Part shown: positions 1-8,969 of the stretch, piece after piece
How the letters are laid out: every line of letters begins with the position of its first letter
How positions within the stretch are numbered: position 1 is the first letter of the stretch
NCBI GenBank assembly: GCA_020636005.1
Contig: JACJYR010000006.1
Span: 1-64,000 of the forward strand
From: Lewinellaceae bacterium
GTDB lineage: Bacteria; Bacteroidota; Bacteroidia; Chitinophagales; Saprospiraceae
Direction of reading: 5' to 3'
Length of the DNA stretch: 64,000 nucleotides
Notes under the pieces: generated by a model
What the model saw: the letters and a program-made list of their open reading frames with translations, nothing else
What the model was told of the DNA's origin: nothing
Databases searched by the model: none
Translations under genes and position numbers: made by a program

Positions 1-28
1 TCAACCCACGACTTAAGTCGTGGGTTGA
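1..28. repeat. Perfect 28-bp palindrome
   Basis: The window opens with a perfect palindrome whose arm is TCAACCCACGACTT, followed at once by its reverse complement. It can form a 14-bp hairpin or cruciform. It lies downstream of the minus-strand S41 peptidase gene. No U-rich tract follows on the minus strand, so it resembles a REP-type extragenic palindrome more than an intrinsic terminator. The left flank is outside the window. Confidence 0.7.
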
Positions 29-156
29 AAATTGGCATCACTTTGAGCGTTTTAACGGATGACCAAAAGATTTGTCAAAGAACCATATTTTTTAAAAAGG
101 CTTAAGGGCCGGAAGGAAAAATAAAACGGCAAATTTATTGCCCCTCTCGACCTAAC

Positions 157-1629
157 TTACTGATTTTCAACTATCAAGCTTTTCACCTTTTCCAATTCCG
201 TGTCCACGCCATTCAATACATCCTCCACGTCCGGCTTCACATACACATCCGGCATCAGGCCACTATCCGGCTGTTCGACATCGTAAAAGGTGGCATAAAT
301 GGGGATGTCCATTTCCACTTTTGAGTGGGGCAAGGTGAGGAAAAAAATGGCCCCGCCGTTGATGCCTTTCAGGTTGCCACCCGTTTCCTGACCGACCAGC
401 GTTGCCATGCCATTTTCACGCAACACCCTGGCCAGGAAGAACGTGGCAGAACTGTTGGTGGGGCTGACCATCAACCAGATCTTGCCCTGGTAGGCTTTCC
501 TGTTCATGGGAAAAGTACTGCTATCACCGTGGTCTTTTTTGGGTGTGAAATAACCGTTGCCGGCAGGCCTGACCTGTCCACTGAAATCGTAGAACCCTTC
601 GTCCCAGGTGCCCAGGTAGGGGCGCAGCGGATCGGGTACTTTTTCAAACTTCAATAAACTCCTGCTTGCAGGCAGGGCAATTGGTTTGGTGGCCAGGTGT
701 TTCGCCAGTTCAGCATTCACCTCGTCCATGCCACCCTCGTTCTCCCGGATGTCAATGATGAGGTTTGGTATTTGTTTGTCTTTCAATGTTTTAAACGATT
801 CGGCCAGGAATTTTTTCCAGTCCATTTTCATGGTCCAGGTTTCGAAAGTGCCTAGGTGGAGGTAGCCAGTTTTATCGTCCAGCAGCTTGAATTCCCACAG
901 ATCATCCGGAGTTTGGCCCATTTCGCCAAAGCGTTTCGTCATCCTTTCGTAGCGTTGCGCCCGGTTGACGGGCAGAACCGTAGCAGAAAAATTTTCCCCG
1001 GCTTTCAAATCCACAGCAGCAATTTCAAAGCGGCCATTTTTGGGCGGGAACAAAAGCGGCTGGTACACATCGAAAGACTCGTAAATACCGGTTTGGCTTA
1101 GTTCCAAATCCTTGTAGCGCTTGCTGTCGTTGCTGCCGTCGCTCTTCACCAACAGCGACAGGCTGTCCAGCATTTCCCCGACCGGTACGCCATCTATCGC
1201 CAGGATTTCCACCCCTTGCCGCAGCCGTTCGTCCATGGAGCAATTTTTCACCACCAACATCCGACGGTCAATAAGCCGGAAAGTGAAAGGCAGCTTGTCT
1301 TCTTGTTGAAAAAGCTCCTGCTGGATTTCAGCCGGTTGGTTCCAAAAGTTGCAGTAAGTATGGCCACACTTGATGCTGGCCGTAAACCGGGAAAAAGCCA
1401 GGTAGGCTTCCGGCCTTGTCAAATCCCGGCTTAATTGCTTTTTCAGGGTGTTGAAGTGGGCCTCCATTTGCAGGGAGTCGTTGTAGCGGTAAAGGCCGGG
1501 GTGAAGGCTGGTGAAAGCTTGTTTCAGGATGGCAAAATCCTCCTGCAGTTGCGCCGCAGGGATGATGGTTTGTGAAATGGCCTGCGTGGCGAAAAAAGTG
1601 ATTACACTAAATAGGATGCTATTTCTCAT
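157..1629 (-). CDS. S41 family (C-terminal processing peptidase-like) secreted peptidase
   Basis: A 490-residue protein with an N-terminal signal peptide (about residues 1-20, ending ATQAISQ), so exported to the periplasm or surface. The C-terminal third has the S41 tail-specific peptidase pattern: IIDIRENEGG at 291-300, the presumed nucleophile region TNSSATFF at 391-398 and GQETGG at 413-418. S41 enzymes cleave proteins with a Ser/Lys dyad. The N-terminal half resembles the helical and PDZ-like regions of Bacteroidota S41 peptidases of unknown substrate. The ATG start gives a clean signal peptide. It stands alone, codirectional with the envelope gene upstream. Family is firm; substrate is unknown. 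Confidence 0.88.
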   Translation of the reverse strand: MRNSILFSVITFFATQAISQTIIPAAQLQEDFAILKQAFTSLHPGLYRYNDSLQMEAHFNTLKKQLSRDLTRPEAYLAFSRFTASIKCGHTYCNFWNQPAEIQQELFQQEDKLPFTFRLIDRRMLVVKNCSMDERLRQGVEILAIDGVPVGEMLDSLSLLVKSDGSNDSKRYKDLELSQTGIYESFDVYQPLLFPPKNGRFEIAAVDLKAGENFSATVLPVNRAQRYERMTKRFGEMGQTPDDLWEFKLLDDKTGYLHLGTFETWTMKMDWKKFLAESFKTLKDKQIPNLIIDIRENEGGMDEVNAELAKHLATKPIALPASRSLLKFEKVPDPLRPYLGTWDEGFYDFSGQVRPAGNGYFTPKKDHGDSSTFPMNRKAYQGKIWLMVSPTNSSATFFLARVLRENGMATLVGQETGGNLKGINGGAIFFLTLPHSKVEMDIPIYATFYDVEQPDSGLMPDVYVKPDVEDVLNGVDTELEKVKSLIVENQ

Positions 1630-1702
1630 GATAAAAAGATTATAAATTAGTACACAACACCGTCAAGGTCAGCTACCCCGACGGCAGCTGTAAATTGACG
1701 CT

Positions 1703-2551
1703 TTAAAGCTTGGAGACATCTACCGTCTGACCATCTAAATCCCTGGATACCGTGAAAAGCAGCCTGCCCTTTTCACCATCCTTCCATAGGTAAACTTCTT
1801 CCCCAACCTGGGTGAGCAGCGAAGACTCCCCTTTGGGCGACAAGCTCCATTTCGTTTTTCCGAACTTGATTTCGATGGTGCGGAAGGTCGGGTTTTTCAG
1901 GATGACCGTCACCTCGTTGCCCGGGCGCACAGGGGGCGGGATGAGTTGCTTTTCCTCATTCGACCAATTGGTTTTTTCGTTGACCAACTTGCCCTGGTAG
2001 GTGTTTCCTTCCACGATTGGCGGTTTTGAAAAATGGACTTTTTCAAACACCAAATCGTCCTTGAACGTGCAGTTTCTTATCGTAAGTCCTTGATAAAAAG
2101 TCAGTTGCTCAAATGTGGCAGTTTCCTCAAAACGGCAATTTTCAAAAACAACCTCCTCGTCGAATGCCACGAAATTTTCCTTGAGCACGCCAGGTGTCTG
2201 CTGGTCACTGCGGGTGATAATGGCGCCTTGCAAGGTGCAATTCTTCAAAATTAGCGGTGCTTGAAGTTTGGTGTAAAACTCTTTGACGAAGCCGTGCCGC
2301 ACGCCATAAGAGCCTCCTTTGTACTTTTTGTCCAATTGAGTGAAATCAAGGTCGCCGGTAATGATCGCCCCATCGAGTTCGACCTTTTCGACCCTGTTTA
2401 TTTTTTCTAAAATAGCAGCAGCAGAAATGGTGTTTTGTGCAAAAGCGCCCATTGAGCAGCCAAAGGCCAACCATGCAAAGACCAACCTTTTCCGGTGGTT
2501 GAAAAATTTCCGTGAAAGGAAATGAAAGTGCGGGTGATTCAAATTTTTCAT
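1703..2551 (-). CDS. Exported pentapeptide-repeat-like beta-helical protein
   Basis: A 282-residue protein with a long basic N-terminus and a hydrophobic segment ending GAFAQ at about residue 38, which reads as a signal peptide with an extended n-region. Residues 55-190 contain spaced units of the kind LILKNCTLQGA, VVFENCRFEETA and LTIRNCTFKDDLVFE, the layered pattern of pentapeptide-type right-handed beta helices. The C-terminal ~80 residues form a separate all-beta region with no recognised motif. Probably periplasmic or surface structural. An internal start nearer the hydrophobic segment is possible. No enzymatic role can be read from the sequence. Confidence 0.75.
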   Translation of the reverse strand: MKNLNHPHFHFLSRKFFNHRKRLVFAWLAFGCSMGAFAQNTISAAAILEKINRVEKVELDGAIITGDLDFTQLDKKYKGGSYGVRHGFVKEFYTKLQAPLILKNCTLQGAIITRSDQQTPGVLKENFVAFDEEVVFENCRFEETATFEQLTFYQGLTIRNCTFKDDLVFEKVHFSKPPIVEGNTYQGKLVNEKTNWSNEEKQLIPPPVRPGNEVTVILKNPTFRTIEIKFGKTKWSLSPKGESSLLTQVGEEVYLWKDGEKGRLLFTVSRDLDGQTVDVSKL

Positions 2552-2744
2552 GTTGAATTTTTTTGTTAAAAATGATGGGGCAAAGGTGTTCGCAATGCCT
2601 GGCCCGTTCGTCTCAAATCGCTTATTGCAAGGCTCAAATCGTCCACTTCAAGGCTCAGATCATAATTTGAGCCGTCGTTTTTAAAGGAAATGTGTCCTTC
2701 CGGGTGTTCTACATTATAAAACAGTGCTAAACAAACTTGTAACT

Positions 2745-3791
2745 ATGAAACTGTTGCCAGCTTTTCTTTTACCCTTCCTGTTGACTGTTGAGCTAAAAAG
2801 CCAAACTGCCGACCTGGCGCCCTCTCCCATAAAGTCAGTCGAAATCCATTTTGATTTTGGTAAACACGATTTGCTGCCGGAGGCGGATTCCACCCTGGCG
2901 TCCCTATTGAAATACTGCCGGCCCAAAGGGAGCTTCAAGGTCAGAATCACCGCCCATACGGACTCCATCGGCACCTTGTCCAACAACGAAGCCCTCTCGC
3001 AGCGAAGGGCAGGCGCCGTGGCCGATTTCCTGAAAGAAAATGGCGTTGACCCGGCATCTATCAGCATGGCAACCTTCGGGGAAACCAAACCCGCCGCCAG
3101 CAACGGTACGGACAAGGGCCGTTATTTGAACCGCCGGGCCACGGTCGAGGTGTTCAAATCATTGCCTGTCGGAATGGTGGAGGGTACCGTCGTTGATGTA
3201 AAAACGGGCAGTCCCGTCATGGCCGAAGTGGTGCTGCACACAAAGGAAACCCGTGACACCTTACAGACGGACGAGAAAGGTTATTTCAAAAAAACATACC
3301 CTGTGGGGACGGTGGTGGGCATTGATGTTTTCGCCAGGTGTTATTTTATGAAATCCGACATGGTGAAGGCGCTCAAAGAAAGTGAGCCTAAAAAGCTGGA
3401 GCTAAAACCTGCCGTTTCGGGCGAGATCATGGACATTGACAACCTTTATTTTGAAGGGAATCAGGCCGTGCTGAAAAATTTTTCCAAGCCCGAATTGTCC
3501 AAAATTCTCCAGTTCATGCAGACAAATCCAGTGATGAAGATCGAAATCGCCGGCCATGTCAACCTGCCCAACCGGCCCGAAGTGACGGAGACCAGTTGGG
3601 AATACAAGCTTTCCGTAGCCAGGGCCAAACTGGTGCACGACTACCTGCTCGAAAACGGGGTAGCGCAAAACCGCATCTCGTTCAAGGGCTACGGCAACTG
3701 GGAGATGCGCTACCCGCAGGCCGTTTCAGAGGAGCAGCAGGCCCAAAACCGCCGGGTGGAGATTCGGATCATCGAAGGGGGATGCCCTTGA
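2745..3791 (+). CDS. OmpA-family protein with two OmpA-like domains
   Basis: From the ATG at 2745 this encodes 348 residues. I prefer this start over the upstream GTG because MKLLPAFLLPFLLTVELKSQ is a good signal peptide. Residues 32-137 form an OmpA C-terminal-like peptidoglycan-binding domain (VEIHFDFGKHDLLPEA, HTDSIGTLSNNEALSQRRA, LNRRATVEV). Residues 143-220 look like a carboxypeptidase-regulatory-like beta-sandwich. A second OmpA-like domain spans 228-343 (LYFEGNQAVLKN, YKLSVARAKLVHDYL, QNRRVEIRI). Such proteins tether outer membrane to cell wall, and having two OmpA domains is unusual but seen in Bacteroidota. A strong hairpin terminator follows. Confidence 0.88.
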   Translation: MKLLPAFLLPFLLTVELKSQTADLAPSPIKSVEIHFDFGKHDLLPEADSTLASLLKYCRPKGSFKVRITAHTDSIGTLSNNEALSQRRAGAVADFLKENGVDPASISMATFGETKPAASNGTDKGRYLNRRATVEVFKSLPVGMVEGTVVDVKTGSPVMAEVVLHTKETRDTLQTDEKGYFKKTYPVGTVVGIDVFARCYFMKSDMVKALKESEPKKLELKPAVSGEIMDIDNLYFEGNQAVLKNFSKPELSKILQFMQTNPVMKIEIAGHVNLPNRPEVTETSWEYKLSVARAKLVHDYLLENGVAQNRISFKGYGNWEMRYPQAVSEEQQAQNRRVEIRIIEGGCP

Positions 3792-3797
3792 TTTTTT

Positions 3798-3876
3798 GTG
3801 TTTGGGTGTTTATGTGTTTGGGTGTTTTTAAAATACATCAGCCCTCCAAAACACATAAACACCCAAACACGCAAAC
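3798..3876 (+). terminator. Long-stem hairpin terminator after the OmpA gene
   Basis: Arms at about 3798-3819 and 3849-3870 are reverse complements over ~22 bp (core GTGTTTGGGTGTTTATG), and a run of six T follows the right arm on the plus strand. The position just after the OmpA stop codon fits Rho-independent termination. The left arm is itself a direct duplication of GTGTTTGGGTG, so the stem can pair in two registers. Confidence 0.7.
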
Positions 3877-3961
3877 ACATTTTTTCAATTCCAGCAGTCA
3901 TTTCCCGCATTAGGCTGGCATCCTAAAAAGCAGGAACCTACTTTTGCCCAAAATTTTTTTT

Positions 3962-4657
3962 ATGGCTGCTAAATACCCTGTTTGCTTTTGCCTTCTCCTT
4001 GCCTTTGTTTTTTGTCAAACTGCGCTTGGCCAAAAACTTTCCGCAGGTTTTTCTGCCGGGCCCTCCTTTTCCACCCTAAGGTACAACGACCCGGCCCAAT
4101 TGCCCTTCGACCTGAACTTCGACCCCTTTGATTTCAAGACCGGATTTATCGTCGCTGCGAACGGCACCGTACACTTCAATAGCAGCACGGCACTCAGGGC
4201 AGAGGTCAACTTTGAACGGCGGGGCGGCAAATCGGGCGTGGAACTTTCGGATGGGAATGGGCAGCCACTGCCCGACCTGACACTGCAGGAGCATTTCGAT
4301 TATGTGCAGGTGCCGGTATTGCTGCAACTTTCCGCCGGGAACGGGGCCATGTTTCTCGCCCATTTTGGCTTTAGTTTCGACTATTTGGTACACCGGACTT
4401 CCAAGTTCCCCGGCCAGATCATCGTGCAAACAGATTCAAAAACTTACGTCCTGGATATGCCTTCCGATTTCCTGAAATACGATGTCTCATTGGTCGGTGG
4501 CGTTGGGGCAAGCCTTCCGTTGAGCGATTGGATAAACCTGCAACTGATGGCCCGTGTCAATTCCGGCCTGAAAAACCTGAACAAAGACGAAGCGGGATTT
4601 GAGGTAAAAAACCTGTCCATTGCAGCAATGGCCACCGTACAATTTACCTTGCAGTAG
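3962..4657 (+). CDS. PorT-like outer-membrane beta-barrel protein
   Basis: From the ATG at 3962, about 231 residues with a signal peptide (hydrophobic CFCLLLAFVFCQTALGQ). The mature part shows alternating amphipathic beta-strands with Gly/aromatic turns (LSAGFSAGPSFSTLRYND, STALRAEVNFERRGGKSG, FDYVQVPVLLQLSAG, YDVSLVGGVGASLPL, LSIAAMATVQFTLQ), typical of the ~8-strand PorT/outer_membrane_beta-barrel families of Bacteroidota. Some relatives work with T9SS. Whether this one does cannot be told. A TTG further upstream is also open, but the ATG gives the better signal peptide. Confidence 0.8.
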   Translation: MAAKYPVCFCLLLAFVFCQTALGQKLSAGFSAGPSFSTLRYNDPAQLPFDLNFDPFDFKTGFIVAANGTVHFNSSTALRAEVNFERRGGKSGVELSDGNGQPLPDLTLQEHFDYVQVPVLLQLSAGNGAMFLAHFGFSFDYLVHRTSKFPGQIIVQTDSKTYVLDMPSDFLKYDVSLVGGVGASLPLSDWINLQLMARVNSGLKNLNKDEAGFEVKNLSIAAMATVQFTLQ

Positions 4658-4870
4658 CCTCTTGTTTTTTCAAAAAGTCCAACACACTTTTTGCCCGTGC
4701 AATTGGTACTTTCACATTTCGCTCTTTTGGCGAAAAATTGATCAGCCAAAGTAGATTACGAATCCAAAGTTAACTGGTTTTTTGGCCAACAAGAAATAAG
4801 CAGGCACCGACGCTACTTTCTATGCTTGCTCACCTGGTGTGGCCAAATACCAAAATGCCGGCATCTTCAA

Positions 4871-6946
4871 TCATTCAGGGTATTCAATCCTGACGTGGTG
4901 GATGCTCCGGAGCATTTTCTTGAACACGGCCCTGCATTTTTCCAGATCGGCAAAAGTCAGTTTGGACTCGTCCAACTGGTTTTGGTCAAATTTCTTTTTC
5001 AAAATCTTGTCCACCAACTCGTCAATCTCTTGTCCGGTTGGGTCTTTCAAGGCGCGGGAAGTGGCCTCCACCGAGTCGGCCAGCATGAGGATGGCTTCCT
5101 CCTTTGAACGGGGCTTGGGGCCGGGATAAGCAAAATCACTTTCTTCGATGGCCACGCCCGGATTTTCCTGCAGGTAGGTTTTGTAGAAATACTCCACCTT
5201 CGTCGTGCCGTGGTGGGTGGTGATGAACCGGCTGATGACAGGCGGCAGGTGGGCTTTCCTGGCCATTTTTTCGCCAGCCTTCACATGCTCAATAATGATG
5301 CGGGCACTTTCTTTTTGGTCAATCCGGTCGTGGGGGCTGGTGCCGGTTTGGTTTTCCACAAAGTATTCCGGGTTCTTCATTTTGCCGATGTCGTGGTACA
5401 AGGTGCCCACCCTGACCAGCAGGGGGTCGGCCTTTATCTCGGCAGCAGCGGCTTCGGCCAGGTTGGCCACCTGGATGGTATGTTGCATGGTACCGGGCGC
5501 TTTGATGGCCAGTTCGCGCAACAAGGGGCGGTTTACATCCGAAAGTTCGACCAACGAAATGGAAGAGGTGAACCCAAAAGCCCGCTCCACCAGTGGGATG
5601 AGCGGGAAGGCCATCAAGGTGAGCAGCCCATTGAACAGCAACCAGTTGAAAACGGTCGTATCCATGTTTTCAAGGCCACCTTCTTCAATCAGCGACAGGC
5701 CGAGGTAGGCAAGGGCATAGGCTAAAAAGACAAACAGCACCGAGCGGAAAAACTTTGTCCAGTCCCTCGCATCGGCTATCACCAGCACGGCTATCACCCC
5801 GGCCACAATTTGCATAAAAATAAACTGATAGCCCAGGGAGGTGAGGAACACTGTAATCAACACCACCATCACATGGGTGAAAAAAGCCAGGCGATAGGTG
5901 AAAAAATGCCTTACCACCACAGGCACGATGCAGTATGGGATCACATAAACACTCAAAGCATCAATCTGCTCCACAATCTTGGTGAGGTAGCTGAAAGCCA
6001 GCAGCCAGGTGAGCACAAAAGCCAAAAAGCGCCAGTTTTCGATGATCTCCCGCCGATAGGCCTGCACGTACATCATGAAGGAACCCAGCACCAGTATGGT
6101 CAACAAGAGGTAGCCACAGTAAACGGCCAGGGAAGAATCCTTGGAGAAGGTTTCATCCTGGAATTTATCCCGCAGGGATACCAACTGCTCATACACTTCG
6201 TCGGTCACTACCGCCCGCTTTTGCACGATTAAATCGCCCTGACGTACCAGCCCTTTGGTGGTCACCATGCCAGAGAGCGCTTCCTGTTTCACCTTTTCGG
6301 TGAAATCTTCGTCGAAGGTCAGGTTGGCAACCACGGCCTCGTCCATGATCTGCCGCAGGGTGGGCGAGGTGTAGGGGGCGAATTTCAACAACTCCTCCAG
6401 GGCTGTTTTTTTGGCCTGCTCCAGGCTCAGGTAGCTGGGCAGGGTGCGCATGTAGGTCGTATTGCCTTCGATGACGTTGATGACAAAATCCTTGTCCCTG
6501 CCGATATGTTGCGGGGCAAGCAGGTAGATGCCCCGGTCGTACAGTTTACGTAATATTTCGATGCCTTTGATCAAAAACACCTTTGGTTCCGTGCCACCGG
6601 GCAAGGTATCGGCGGGTGGGCGCAGCGAGTTTACGAACAGGTCAAAAGCTGCCTCAAAATCCTTCATTTTGGCGCTGCCTATTTCCTGGTTTAGCCGGTA
6701 GTAGGGCGAAAAACCACGTATGAGATCCCGCTGTTCTTCGGCGAGTTCTTCCGGCTGTTTCTTGATGGCGAAGTCAAATGGGGCACGCAGGTTTTCATAT
6801 TGCCAGGGCTGTCCTTTCTGGAATTCGTACTTAAACTTCACTCCACGGGGATACAGCAAGCTGATGAGCAGGATCGTGCCCACCACCAGGACAAAAGATA
6901 TGAGGTTGTTGAATTTCGGGGGAGTTGCCCTTGTCATTTGAGCCAT
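4871..6946 (-). CDS. 7TM-HD (PgpH-type) HDIG phosphohydrolase
   Basis: About 691 residues from the ATG at 6946, the first start giving a short positively charged N-terminus before the first membrane helix (ISFVLVVGTILLISLLY). A large extracytoplasmic 7TMR-HDED-like domain follows, then about seven membrane helices (about residues 305-480) and a cytoplasmic HD domain. The metal-binding HD/HDIGK motif is in TLYHDIGKMKNPEYF, with later ITTHHG and ADSVEA motifs. PgpH-type proteins of this architecture hydrolyse cyclic-di-AMP; that activity is inferred from the family. A further 27 codons upstream are open but look unlike a membrane-protein start. Confidence 0.9.
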   Translation of the reverse strand: MAQMTRATPPKFNNLISFVLVVGTILLISLLYPRGVKFKYEFQKGQPWQYENLRAPFDFAIKKQPEELAEEQRDLIRGFSPYYRLNQEIGSAKMKDFEAAFDLFVNSLRPPADTLPGGTEPKVFLIKGIEILRKLYDRGIYLLAPQHIGRDKDFVINVIEGNTTYMRTLPSYLSLEQAKKTALEELLKFAPYTSPTLRQIMDEAVVANLTFDEDFTEKVKQEALSGMVTTKGLVRQGDLIVQKRAVVTDEVYEQLVSLRDKFQDETFSKDSSLAVYCGYLLLTILVLGSFMMYVQAYRREIIENWRFLAFVLTWLLAFSYLTKIVEQIDALSVYVIPYCIVPVVVRHFFTYRLAFFTHVMVVLITVFLTSLGYQFIFMQIVAGVIAVLVIADARDWTKFFRSVLFVFLAYALAYLGLSLIEEGGLENMDTTVFNWLLFNGLLTLMAFPLIPLVERAFGFTSSISLVELSDVNRPLLRELAIKAPGTMQHTIQVANLAEAAAAEIKADPLLVRVGTLYHDIGKMKNPEYFVENQTGTSPHDRIDQKESARIIIEHVKAGEKMARKAHLPPVISRFITTHHGTTKVEYFYKTYLQENPGVAIEESDFAYPGPKPRSKEEAILMLADSVEATSRALKDPTGQEIDELVDKILKKKFDQNQLDESKLTFADLEKCRAVFKKMLRSIHHVRIEYPE

Positions 6947-7227
6947 GCGCTGTTGGTTTGAAAAGGTAAATTTAGGGAATGCTTTGGAAGATTTGCCGGG
7001 TTCAGCCTGTCGAAGGCCGGCATCCACGCTGGTGATGCGGTATTGCAGCTAAACTGTGCGCTGTTGGCTTATGGTAAATGCTATTGGCCAAAAGCCAAGA
7101 GCAAACTTAAAATCGTCCGTGTTGAAGTAGAAATGCCAGGAAAGTGCTGGAAACGATATGTGGTATGGTCTGAAATACGCCGCTGAACCGTTACGGGAAA
7201 AGCCTGGACACAGCACCGGTTGGCCAC

Positions 7228-8172
7228 TTACATATCATGGATTTCCCAATAGTTTTGGTTTTCGATTTCATCTAAAATAGCGAGGTAGTTCATATAGCGC
7301 AGTTCGCTGATTTCGCCGGAATCAATGGCTGCCCGCACGGCGCATTTCGGTTCGGTGCGGTGAAGGCATTGGCCGCCGAACCTGCACTCGCCGGATTTTT
7401 CAAAAAACTCACGAAAATTATGGGCTACATCCAGCGGGGTCAGGTTGTTGAAGGCCAGCATCTTGATGCCGGGCGTGTCAATTATTTGGCCGCCAAAATC
7501 AAGGGGGAACATTTCTGCGAAAGTAGTAGTGTGCTGGCCCTTGCCGGAGTAGTCGGAAAGCTCCGCCGATCGCAGGTCGAGTTCGGGCTGCAAGGCATTG
7601 ATGAGGGTGGATTTGCCAACGCCAGACTGGCCGCTGATGAGCGTGGTTTTATCTTTCAGCAGCGCCTTCAGCGCTTCGATTCCTTCCCCGGAAATGGCAG
7701 AAACCAAGCGCAGGTCGTATCCAATTTTACCATAAATAATTTTAAGCCCGCCAAAAACCGCCAGTTCTTCCTCCCCGTAAAGGTCGGCCTTGTTGAAAAC
7801 AAGAATGGTAGGGATGTCGTAGGGTTCTGTCATCAACAGGTACCGGTCAATAAAGCCTTGTTTGAGGTTGGGATTGACAATGGTGATGACGACAACGGCC
7901 TGGTCAATGTTGCTGGCCAGCAGGTGGAGGTTGTGCTTTTGGCGGGGCGACTGGCGCACGACATAGTTGGTGCGGGGCAGGATTTGTTTGATGAGGCCCT
8001 GTCCTTCGCCCTCCGGCACTACTTTCACCTGGTCGCCGACGGCAATAGGGTTGGTAAGGGGCGCGCCGTTTAAACGGAATTTGCCGACGATTCGGCACTC
8101 CAGCAGGGAGCCGTCGCCGAGCCTCACGCTGTACCAGCTGCCGGTGGATTTGATGACTGTTCCTGTTTGCAA
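7228..8172 (-). CDS. rsgA: Ribosome small-subunit-dependent GTPase A
   Basis: A 314-residue circularly permuted GTPase of 30S maturation. Order: an N-terminal OB fold (GTVIKSTGSWYSVRLGDG), G4 motif NKAD, G1 P-loop GQSGVGKST, G3 DTPG and a C-terminal zinc site of the C-x6-C-x-H-x5-C type (CRFGGQCLHRTEPKC). RsgA checks the decoding centre late in 30S assembly. The start appears to be TTG at 8172: an in-frame TAA lies two codons upstream and the N-terminus matches the family from this point. It is the last recognisable gene before a ~800-bp repeat-filled interval. Confidence 0.96.
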   Translation of the reverse strand: MQTGTVIKSTGSWYSVRLGDGSLLECRIVGKFRLNGAPLTNPIAVGDQVKVVPEGEGQGLIKQILPRTNYVVRQSPRQKHNLHLLASNIDQAVVVITIVNPNLKQGFIDRYLLMTEPYDIPTILVFNKADLYGEEELAVFGGLKIIYGKIGYDLRLVSAISGEGIEALKALLKDKTTLISGQSGVGKSTLINALQPELDLRSAELSDYSGKGQHTTTFAEMFPLDFGGQIIDTPGIKMLAFNNLTPLDVAHNFREFFEKSGECRFGGQCLHRTEPKCAVRAAIDSGEISELRYMNYLAILDEIENQNYWEIHDM

Positions 8173-8382
8173 TTGTTAAGGATCAAAAGAAAAAAATGTC
8201 CGGTTTATGTTAAAAACCCCTTGGCCAACCTGGACAGGCCCGAAGTGGTCCCACCAATAAAACTGACAAATTATTCTTCACTTTTTATTGGATATTGAAG
8301 GTTGGCAAAGGTAACCGATTGCGGTGGAAATGAGTTCCCTTCCTTTTTTCGCTTAGGATCGAAGGAAAAAAATCCTGATCTG

Positions 8383-8892
8383 TACTGTCGAAAATAAGTT
8401 AATACTATTGCTGATTGAAAACGCAACACTTATTTAATCGAAACTTATAGTGGCGAAGCCACATCCAAATTATAACTGGAAGGGCATCTATCATCTTGTA
8501 ACCCCCTGTTTCAACGGGGGGGGCGACACAACCTATACATCCATCCAACATCTTTACAATACATCACATCCAACTGTGATGCGGATGTTTTGTAAAGAAG
8601 ATAGATGTGGGCAGGGCCTATTGCAAGCCCCCCGTTGAAACGGGGGGTTACAAGATGATAGATGTTTTCAAAACATGTTCTAAGGTTTTGACTTTCAGTA
8701 TTTTATAAGAAAAAGTTTGCTAAAAAACAATCTTTTTTAAGTATGTATTACATAGACCACATAGCCTGTAAAAACTATGTGTCCTAATGCGGCCAGGTGT
8801 TTTAAAAAAACGTGTTTGGTTGCTGTGTCAACATTTTAGGTTTAAAAAAAAACCATTGCGTTCCTTTTATTGAAAACTTATTTTCGGCAGTA
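8383..8892. mobile_element. ~510-bp MITE-like insertion without transposase
   Basis: The insertion is bounded by TACTGTCGAAAATAAG at 8383-8398 and its near-perfect reverse complement CTTATTTTCGGCAGTA at 8877-8892 (15 of 16 positions pair). It sits inside an otherwise recognisable copy of the dispersed repeat, so both junctions can be placed. It has no convincing gene. It holds a short hairpin (GTGGCGAAGCCAC, 8450-8462), a ~180-bp long hairpin (8485-8664) and another small hairpin (CACATAG/CTATGTG, 8758-8781). A clear target duplication is not visible, at most a single G. It behaves like a non-autonomous inverted-repeat element; the mobilising family is unknown. Confidence 0.75.
8485..8664. 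repeat. ~180-bp long inverted repeat inside the insertion
   Basis: The outer arms 8485-8523 and 8627-8664 are reverse complements with about one mismatch (core CATCTATCATCTTGTAACCC). Each arm also contains its own C-run/GTTTCAAC/G-run mini-hairpin. The interior keeps pairing (ATCTTTACAA with TTGTAAAGAAGAT; CATCACATC with GTGATGCGGATG), leaving a tiny apical loop near CAACT. The whole segment can fold as one long imperfect hairpin. Confidence 0.8.
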
Positions 8893-8969
8893 GAAATCGG
8901 GATCATTTTTGAAAACCCCTTCCAGTATTGGGGCATCAAAATCAAAATAGGGAAGTTATTTTTTCATCG

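Noticed and set aside
8485..8664. Possible CRISPR repeats
   Set aside because: Only two copies are present, in inverted orientation, with a shared hairpin between them and no regularly spaced unique spacers or cas genes.
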